DNA of 47,644 bases from positions 1 through 47,644 of the forward strand of contig PBBE01000047.1 of assembly GCA_002716485.1 (NCBI GenBank). Reading direction: 5' to 3'. The translations under genes were made by a program, and so were the position numbers. Source of the DNA: Actinomycetota bacterium. Lineage in GTDB: Bacteria > Margulisbacteria > Marinamargulisbacteria > GCA-2716485. Shown here in pieces: positions 42,652 through 47,644 of this stretch (positions within the stretch are counted from its first letter, which is position 1; each line of letters starts with the position of its first letter). A model generated the notes under the pieces. That model was not told the DNA's origin, searched no databases, and saw nothing but the letters and a program-made list of their open reading frames with translations.

Positions 42652-43008
42652 ATGACACAATTTTCAGTGACTCAGTCTTATAATGAGGCCTTTTCTTCGG
42701 ATGTTCTTCAGATTCAAGGGGAGCTTGATGTTCATACTTGTCCGATGGTGAAAGAGAAAGCAGAAGTTATTTTAGATGCTTCGCCTAGTAAGTTGGTGTT
42801 GGATTTGGATCAGACCAGTTATATTGATTCTACAGGGTTAGGTGTGATTGTATATATGGCCAAGCAGATGGCGGATCAATCAGGCACTGTATATGTCTTG
42901 ACGTCGCAGCCTCAAATACGTAAAGTGTATGAAGTGTCTGGGATAGGTCGGCAGAATATTCATTTAGTGGCAGACCAAGAGGAGCTGCTTCGTGTTAGCA
43001 CCGTCTAA
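42652..43008 (+). CDS. STAS anti-sigma factor antagonist (RsbV/SpoIIAA-like)
   Basis: The ATG at 42652 has a perfect AAGGAGG 7 nt upstream, so the 23 extra residues of the ORF track are not used. A 118-aa single STAS domain with LVLDLDQTSYIDSTGLGVIVYM, where the Ser or Thr of DSTGLG is the phosphorylation site. The N-terminal beta strand GELDVHTCP matches the family. It is immediately followed by the RsbW-type kinase (22 nt), the classic partner-switch pair. No sigma factor or phosphatase is encoded nearby. Confidence 0.93.
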   Translation: MTQFSVTQSYNEAFSSDVLQIQGELDVHTCPMVKEKAEVILDASPSKLVLDLDQTSYIDSTGLGVIVYMAKQMADQSGTVYVLTSQPQIRKVYEVSGIGRQNIHLVADQEELLRVSTV

Positions 43009-43030
43009 AAAAAGCCAAAAAGGAGATCTT

Positions 43031-43498
43031 ATGGATACCGAAAATTTACCCCTTCAGATATCAATGAAAGTTCCCTCAGTTCCAGAGTTAGTCAGTGTTG
43101 TTCGCTTGGCGGTGTCCGGTTTGGCCAATCGGTTGAATTTTACAGTGGAAGAAATTGAAGATATTAAGATTTGTGTTTCAGAAGCGTGTACCAATGTGGT
43201 TCAGCATGCCTATGCTAAAAGTACTCGTCCTCAAGATAATATGATTGATGTTGTGTTTACCGTATCGGATGAGTCATTGGGGATTCAGGTACAAGACTTT
43301 GGTGAGGGCTTTGATGTTTCGGTATTAGAGACGATGAAGACGGGGGTATTGCGTGAGGATTCATTGAACTTGGGGTTGGGCCTGACGTTTGTACGAAATT
43401 TAATGGATGAATGTGATGTTCATTCTGAGCCTGGGAAAGGGACCGTGGTGAGTATGAAGAAACGGGTTCCTCAGCAAACGCTTCAGACGACTTCTTAG
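43031..43498 (+). CDS. RsbW/SpoIIAB-like anti-sigma serine kinase
   Basis: Start at ATG 43031 after AAGGAGATCTT. The ORF track uses an upstream GTG. A 155-aa GHKL ATPase: N box VSEACTNVVQHAY, G1-type motif VQDFGEGFDV, and G2 LGLGLTFVRNLMDE with HSEPGKGTVVSM. It would phosphorylate the neighbouring STAS protein and sequester a sigma factor. No sigma gene is in this window, so the target is unknown and could be another regulator. Confidence 0.92.
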   Translation: MDTENLPLQISMKVPSVPELVSVVRLAVSGLANRLNFTVEEIEDIKICVSEACTNVVQHAYAKSTRPQDNMIDVVFTVSDESLGIQVQDFGEGFDVSVLETMKTGVLREDSLNLGLGLTFVRNLMDECDVHSEPGKGTVVSMKKRVPQQTLQTTS

Positions 43499-43505
43499 TT
43501 TTCTG

Positions 43506-43781
43506 ATGTTGTTACCGCTGGTTCATATTGGGGTTTCGGCGCTAAGTATAGTGTTTATTCTTCAAGACTCTTATCGTCGTGGGCGTTTGGGTTATGGAAT
43601 AATTTTTAGTGCTTTAAGTTTGATTAGTCCTTTTTTTCTGGCCGTTTATATGTTTTTTCGACCCAAACATGTGGGTAATATTAGTCAGCAGTTTTGTCCC
43701 AAGTGTGGGGAAGTGAGTCGAGGGAAACCGGTATGTCCGAAATGTGGGAATCACTTGGAATTGGATGTCTCGTCTCGTTAG
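43506..43781 (+). CDS. Small membrane protein with zinc-ribbon tail, 91 aa
   Basis: Two N-terminal hydrophobic segments (LVHIGVSALSIVFIL and IIFSALSLISPFFLAVYMFF) precede a C-terminal zinc ribbon with four cysteines in two CxxC pairs (FCPKCGEVSR and VCPKCGNHLE). It lies 7 nt after the RsbW-type gene and 4 nt before the proposed hemW start. The family is not recognised. It is probably an inner-membrane protein with a cytoplasmic ribbon. Confidence 0.7.
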   Translation: MLLPLVHIGVSALSIVFILQDSYRRGRLGYGIIFSALSLISPFFLAVYMFFRPKHVGNISQQFCPKCGEVSRGKPVCPKCGNHLELDVSSR

Positions 43782-43785
43782 AGGC

Positions 43786-44943
43786 ATGATTGAAGGGCCT
43801 AATTCGAGGTTGCTTTCCCAGCTGCCGTCATCCATATGTTTGTATATTCATGTTCCCTTTTGTTCACATTTTTGTCCGTATTGTGCCTTTAGTAAGGCGA
43901 CGTGGCGTGAAGATTTAGAGTTGGCTTATGTCACTGCTTTATGTGAGGAATTGAGTGGTTTTGAGCGGCTAGGGCTAGGGGTGAAGACCGTGTTTTTTGG
44001 TGGTGGGACGCCAAGTATGTTATCTCCAGCTTCTATTTTGGCTATTATGGGGCAGGTGCGACGTTGTTTTGATGATTCGGAATTAACGGAGATTACGTTT
44101 GAGGCGAACCCTGAAAGTGTGAGTCGACCTTTTTTGGATGCTGTTTCTGAAGCTGGGGTGCATCGGCTGAGTTTGGGGGTGCAATCATTTGTGCCAGAGG
44201 AGTTAAGTGTTTTGGGGCGGGTTCATTCGGTGGATACGGTGCTTGAGGCGTTGGCATTGTTGGGCCAATACCCTGCATTGGCGATTAACATTGATTTGAT
44301 GTTTGGTATTCAAGGGGCGAGTATTAAGGCCATTCAATATTCTTTGGATCAATTGGCTTCTTATGATCCCGGGCATGTGTCTGTGTATGGATTATCTATA
44401 GAGCCCAATACCGTATTTGCCCAGCGGTCTGAACCGGTGGCCAGTGAACAGGTGTCTTTTGAGATATATGAGCGGGTTATTCAGGTGCTGACTGGGGCCG
44501 GGTATCGGCATTATGAGGTTTCGGCGTTTGCTAAGCCAGGTCAAGAGTGTCGTCATAATTTGGCGTATTGGCATTTTGATTCTTTTTTGGGGGTGGGTCC
44601 GTCGGCGGATAGTTTTTTGTTGGGGGCGCGATTTTCTCAGTGTTCTTCGTTAAAAACTTACCTTAAAGACCCTACATCGCCTTTTTTCTTGACCCCTTTA
44701 ACGCCATTGTCAGATACTCATTATCGGACAGAGTACTTGCTGGCTAATTTACGGGTTTTAGAAGGGTTTTCTTTGGATCAATACCAACATCGGTTTGGAC
44801 ATTCTCTTCAGGATGATTATCCTCATGTGTCGGATCGTTTGGTTTTAGAAGGGTTAATAGAGTATGATTCAAGGCGGTTGCGGTTTACTAAGAAAGGGAT
44901 TTATTTGCATAATGAAGTGCTAATGGCCTTTATTGAGGCTTGA
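43786..44943 (+). CDS. hemW: HemW-like radical SAM protein
   Basis: Radical-SAM heme chaperone (annotated in the past as oxygen-independent coproporphyrinogen III oxidase-like). The cluster motif is CSHFCPYCAF (CxxxCxxC), preceded by LYIHVPF. FFGGGTPSML, FEANPES, RLSLGVQSF and INIDLMFGIQG mark SAM binding and the barrel, and the HemW C-terminal domain follows. The start is uncertain: the ORF track begins at 43744 inside the upstream gene, and ATGs at 43765 and 43786 are alternatives. I use 43786 because it follows the upstream stop by 4 nt. None has a strong Shine-Dalgarno. Confidence 0.9.
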   Translation: MIEGPNSRLLSQLPSSICLYIHVPFCSHFCPYCAFSKATWREDLELAYVTALCEELSGFERLGLGVKTVFFGGGTPSMLSPASILAIMGQVRRCFDDSELTEITFEANPESVSRPFLDAVSEAGVHRLSLGVQSFVPEELSVLGRVHSVDTVLEALALLGQYPALAINIDLMFGIQGASIKAIQYSLDQLASYDPGHVSVYGLSIEPNTVFAQRSEPVASEQVSFEIYERVIQVLTGAGYRHYEVSAFAKPGQECRHNLAYWHFDSFLGVGPSADSFLLGARFSQCSSLKTYLKDPTSPFFLTPLTPLSDTHYRTEYLLANLRVLEGFSLDQYQHRFGHSLQDDYPHVSDRLVLEGLIEYDSRRLRFTKKGIYLHNEVLMAFIEA

Positions 44944-44971
44944 GCTTTGGATTTGTATTTTATAGGGCTTA

Positions 44972-45000
44972 TTGACAGGGAAAATAAAGTAAGATACCCT
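44972..45000 (+). promoter_or_regulatory. Putative sigma70 promoter for rpmE
   Basis: A perfect TTGACA is followed after 17 nt by TACCCT, ~50 nt before the rpmE ATG. Confidence 0.5.
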
Positions 45001-45019
45001 AGATGTACTTAAAAATTTA

Positions 45020-45035
45020 CCAAGCTAAGTCTTGG
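45020..45035 (+). other. Small hairpin in the rpmE leader
   Basis: CCAAG and CTTGG form a 5-bp stem with a 6-nt loop, ending 15 nt before the rpmE start and just ahead of the AGGA ribosome binding site. It could serve L31 autoregulation, but no known leader motif is recognised. Confidence 0.3.
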
Positions 45036-45050
45036 AAGTAGGACGTTAAT

Positions 45051-45290
45051 ATGGCAAAGAAAGAAAGTAAACGGAAGAATCAAGTTGATATCTCTAAAAT
45101 TGAGGCGCGACAGATTGTGGCTTCTTGTGTGTGTGGGGCCACATTTGATGTGATGACGACATTAAAGGAGCTACGTGTTGATATTTGTTCCGCTTGTCAT
45201 CCATTTTTTACTGGTGAGAGCCGGATCTTGGATGCAGAGGGTCGGATTGAGAAGTTTCGTAAGAAGTATCAGCTGGCGGATAAGAAATAG
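45051..45290 (+). CDS. rpmE: Ribosomal protein L31 (zinc-binding type)
   Basis: 79 aa with cysteines in CVCGATF and [11 protein letters not shown], the zinc-binding (C+) form of L31. The [20 protein letters not shown] segment is the family signature. The N-terminal 20 residues ([14 protein letters not shown]) are more basic than usual. An AGGA-type ribosome binding site lies upstream. It is followed by prfA after ~100 nt with its own promoter. Confidence 0.95.
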   Translation: MAKKESKRKNQVDISKIEARQIVASCVCGATFDVMTTLKELRVDICSACHPFFTGESRILDAEGRIEKFRKKYQLADKK

Positions 45291-45339
45291 GGATTGCCTA
45301 AATGTGGCACTTATTGGCTAATCTATTTGGGTGACTGCG

Positions 45340-45369
45340 TTGTCATTCACTGATTATAGTGTTCATAAT
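45340..45369 (+). promoter_or_regulatory. Putative sigma70 promoter for prfA-prmC
   Basis: TTGTCA and CATAAT are separated by 18 nt, ending 25 nt before the prfA start. Confidence 0.4.
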
Positions 45370-45394
45370 CGGTCTTTATAATAGGGAGTGAGTG

Positions 45395-46453
45395 GTGTTA
45401 GATCAATTTCAGGAACTTGAACAGAGATTTGAGGACCTTGAGCTGAAGATGAGTGATCCGGAAGTGATTTCGGATCAAAAGAAGTATCAGGAATTGGTTT
45501 ATGCTCATAGTGAGTTAAAGCAGGGGGTGGAACAGTTTCGGGAGTATCAGACGTGTGTGAGGGACTTGGCGGAGGCCCGTGCTATGTTATCAGATCCTGA
45601 GATGGCGGAGCTGGCTCAGGAAGAGATTAATGGGCTTGAGGAGTCTCATGCGCGTTTGGAGATGTCTTTGAAGCGGTTTCTTGTTCCAGCGGATCCTAAC
45701 GATCATCGGAATGCGATTGTGGAGATTCGGGCTGGGACCGGTGGTGAAGAAGCGTCTTTATTTTGTGCAGAGTTATATCGGATGTATCAGAAGTATTCGG
45801 ATACGAAGCAGTGGAAAGTGGAGGTCATGTCACAGAGCTTGACCGGTTTAGGTGGGGTGAAAGAGATTTGCTTTTTGGTTGCTGGGAAACAGGTCTTTAG
45901 TCGTTTGAAATTTGAGAGTGGGACCCATCGTGTTCAACGGGTGCCGGAAACGGAAGCGTCCGGTCGGGTTCATACGTCTGCGGCTACTGTGGCGATTTTG
46001 CCGGAAGTGGAAGCGGTGGATGTGGATATTGAGACTAAAGATTTGCGTATTGATACCTATCGTGCCAGTGGGGCCGGTGGTCAGCATGTGAATAAGACGG
46101 ATTCAGCGGTGCGGATTACTCATATTCCCACAGGGTTGGTGGTGGCTTGTCAAGATGAACGCTCTCAGTTCCAAAATAAGGACCGGTGTATGCGATTGTT
46201 GCGGGCAAAGTTATATGAGAAGCAAGTTGAAGATCAGGCTCAAGCGTCTGCTCAGGCGCGAAAGATTCAAGTGGGTAGTGGGGACCGGTCTCAAAAGATT
46301 CGGACCTATAATTATCCTCAGCGGCGGGTGACAGATCATCGGATTAATATGACCTTATATACCTTGGAAGCGTTTTTGCAAGGGGATATGGAAGGTATGA
46401 TTGATGCGTTGATTGCTGCTGATTGTATGGAGAAATTGCAAGGAAGCCAATGA
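45395..46453 (+). CDS. prfA: Peptide chain release factor 1
   Basis: Class I release factor that reads UAA/UAG. The codon-recognition tripeptide region is RVPETEASGRVHTS, of the RF1 PxT type rather than the RF2 SPF type. The catalytic GGQ is in ASGAGGQHVNKTDSAVR. The N-terminal coiled coil and ~352 aa are standard. I use the second GTG (45395), 6 nt after GGGAG. The first GTG (45392) is too close. It overlaps prmC by 4 nt (ATGA), and PrmC methylates the GGQ Gln of RF1, so the pair is functionally linked. Confidence 0.97.
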   Translation: MLDQFQELEQRFEDLELKMSDPEVISDQKKYQELVYAHSELKQGVEQFREYQTCVRDLAEARAMLSDPEMAELAQEEINGLEESHARLEMSLKRFLVPADPNDHRNAIVEIRAGTGGEEASLFCAELYRMYQKYSDTKQWKVEVMSQSLTGLGGVKEICFLVAGKQVFSRLKFESGTHRVQRVPETEASGRVHTSAATVAILPEVEAVDVDIETKDLRIDTYRASGAGGQHVNKTDSAVRITHIPTGLVVACQDERSQFQNKDRCMRLLRAKLYEKQVEDQAQASAQARKIQVGSGDRSQKIRTYNYPQRRVTDHRINMTLYTLEAFLQGDMEGMIDALIAADCMEKLQGSQ

Positions 46454-47319
46454 CCCTTTCATTGGTACTGAAGACGGCTTCTCGTCGCTTGAGCGCTATT
46501 ACTGATCTGCCGGATCAAGAGGCACAATGGATCTTGGCTCGGTGTATGTCGGTTTCCCATTCTCAGTTAATGGCCTCTTTGTCAGAGGTATTGTCAGAGC
46601 CGGTTCTGTCTGCTTTTGAGGCGATGATTTCGCGGCGCTTGGATGGTGAGCCCTTGGGCTTGGTCTTAGGTGATATTGAGTTTATGGGGCATGTCTATGA
46701 TGTTGAACCCGGGGTGCTCTTGCCTCGGCCTGAGACAGAGCTCTTGCTTCAGGCGGCCTTAGAGTTGGTGTCTGAGATTCAAGGGCCTTTTTACTGTCTA
46801 GAACTGGGTTTTGGGGCTGGTGTACTTAGTATTGAAATGGCGATTCGGTGTCCCAATGCTACGGTTATTGCTTGGGATATTAATCCCATTGCCCACGAGT
46901 TGGCGTTGCGTAATGCGGCCCGATTTCAAGTGACGGGAATTGAATGGATCTTAGATGACTTTTTTTCCTATCAACATCGCTTTGATTCGATGATGGCAAC
47001 GCCACACCCTATCTTGGTTTTGTCTAATCCTCCTTATATCTCAGCAGATCAATATCAGACCCTTGATCCCTCTGTTCGTGACTATGAGCCTCAAAACGCC
47101 TTGCTTGCTCATGAAAATGGGCTTAGTTATTATCGTCGTTTATGTGACTCTTTTCCTGCGGATCGCGTTATGATGGCCTGTGAATTTGGGATTGGTCAAG
47201 AAAAGTCATTGCAGCGTTGCTTGTTGGCGTGGGGGGCGCGGGGAGTGGTGTTTGGTGTTGATCACAAGGATATCCCCCGCCTCTTCACCTCTACCCCTAG
47301 TCACACGTTCTTGGGCTGA
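46450..47319 (+). CDS. prmC: Release factor glutamine methyltransferase
   Basis: SAM-dependent N5-methylation of the GGQ glutamine in release factors. The ATG at 46450 overlaps the prfA stop (ATGA), with AAGGAAG upstream. The ORF-track start adds 9 codons. An N-terminal helical substrate domain is followed by PRPETELLLQAAL, the SAM site LELGFGAGVLSIEMA, IAWDINPIA and the catalytic SNPPYIS, then the DPSVRDYEP loop. It is 289 aa, the usual size. The motif I loop reads LELGFGAG rather than LDLGTGSG, still compatible with SAM binding. Confidence 0.95.
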   Translation: MTLSLVLKTASRRLSAITDLPDQEAQWILARCMSVSHSQLMASLSEVLSEPVLSAFEAMISRRLDGEPLGLVLGDIEFMGHVYDVEPGVLLPRPETELLLQAALELVSEIQGPFYCLELGFGAGVLSIEMAIRCPNATVIAWDINPIAHELALRNAARFQVTGIEWILDDFFSYQHRFDSMMATPHPILVLSNPPYISADQYQTLDPSVRDYEPQNALLAHENGLSYYRRLCDSFPADRVMMACEFGIGQEKSLQRCLLAWGARGVVFGVDHKDIPRLFTSTPSHTFLG

Positions 47320-47413
47320 TCAGCGGCGCCATGAGTTCGGTCGTTTAGGGTTACTAAACTTCCCTCTCTCCTGACACCACTGCTCAGCCCAATAACGCGT
47401 GACTTATTTTTGG

Positions 47414-47644
47414 TTTTGGACATCGCGTTGCTCGTCGTTTTGTTTTGGACATCGCGTTGCTCGTCGTTTTTGGACATCGCGTTGCTCGTCGTTTTTTTTG
47501 GACATCGCGTTGCTTGTCGTTTTGTTTTGGATATCGCGTTGCTTGTCGTTTTGTTTTGGATATCGCGTTGTTCGTCGTTTTGTTTTGGACATCGCGTTTC
47601 TTGTCGTTTTTTGGACATCGCGTTGCTTGTCGTTTTGTTTTGGA
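47414..47644. repeat. T-rich tandem repeat array, 25-29 bp units, running off the edge
   Basis: Eight full copies and one partial copy of a unit with core GGACATCGCGTTGCTCGTCG plus a T/G spacer (TTTTGTTTT, sometimes a pure T run). Cores differ by C/T changes (GGATATCGCG, GCTTGTCG, GTTCGTCG) and spacers vary from 5 to 9 nt, so unit length varies. Two minus-strand ORFs in the track are translations of the repeat. The 325 nt after prmC hold nothing else I can support. Confidence 0.9.

Noticed and set aside
47311-47391. Inverted repeat TTGGGCTGA...TCAGCCCAA
   Set aside because: A 9-bp match across an ~80-nt span overlapping the prmC end, with no T tract. It could be chance.
47301-47618. Minus-strand 105-aa ORF and the nested 62-aa ORF
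   Set aside because: They are translations of the tandem repeat (repeating EQRDVQNK/TSNAMSK-like units). No ribosome binding site was seen, and part of the ORF overlaps the prmC end.
47414-47644. CRISPR array
   Set aside because: The repeats are directly adjacent with only 5-9 nt T-rich spacers and no unique 30-nt spacers or cas genes.
1-47644. Alternative genetic code with TGA as Trp or Gly
   Set aside because: TGA ends the P450-like, hemW, prfA and prmC genes at expected lengths, and TGG is used for conserved Trp.

Overview
Organism. The window comes from a low-GC bacterium with an outer membrane. It encodes a TamA/BamA-type barrel next to TamB, PorV-like and beta-barrel/TPR proteins, a lipoprotein and several signal peptides. 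TGA is used as a normal stop codon. An archaeal-type phosphoglycerate mutase and many proteins I cannot place suggest a little-studied lineage. Margulisbacteria-like is a guess from general character, not a demonstrated assignment. The + strand looks G/T-rich almost throughout, whichever strand is coding. Minus-strand proteins are therefore rich in N/Q/H/P/T/I and plus-strand proteins in V/G/F/D/E, which suggests one replichore with + as the leading strand.

Layout. 0-16.3 kb is mostly minus-strand housekeeping: tRNA-Gly(GCC), a small plus-strand orphan ORF, tamA/tamB, apgM, purE, a class I/II aminotransferase, a MerR-DegV fusion regulator, an exported protein with trxA, and an rpsB-tsf-dgt unit. 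16.5-28 kb (plus) is a signalling/accessory island: a double-receiver response regulator, a 107-aa orphan, a 1457-aa protein carrying degenerate cytochrome-P450 signatures in the right order, and a 1763-aa pseudokinase/ATPase/GAF/histidine kinase that overlaps it by 4 nt. 28-31.3 kb holds a TrkA-type K+ channel, tgt and an exported Ig-like protein.

31.3-42.5 kb (minus) is the most striking region. Nine tightly packed genes, most overlapping, run in this order: S74-chaperone fibre protein, NHL-propeller lipoprotein, short FliF-like, FliG, MotA, MotB, FliM middle domain only, and two paralogous barrel/TPR proteins. A PorV-like protein and a protein with a YPNPF-type C-terminal domain lie just upstream on the same strand. 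No rod, hook, filament, export or chemotaxis gene is present in the window. I read this as a stripped-down flagellar-type rotary motor wired to surface and outer-membrane proteins, possibly for gliding, adhesion or secretion.

42.6-47.3 kb (plus) holds a STAS antagonist and RsbW-type kinase pair, a small zinc-ribbon membrane protein, hemW, rpmE, prfA and prmC. The window ends in a 25-29 bp T-rich tandem repeat array that runs off the edge.
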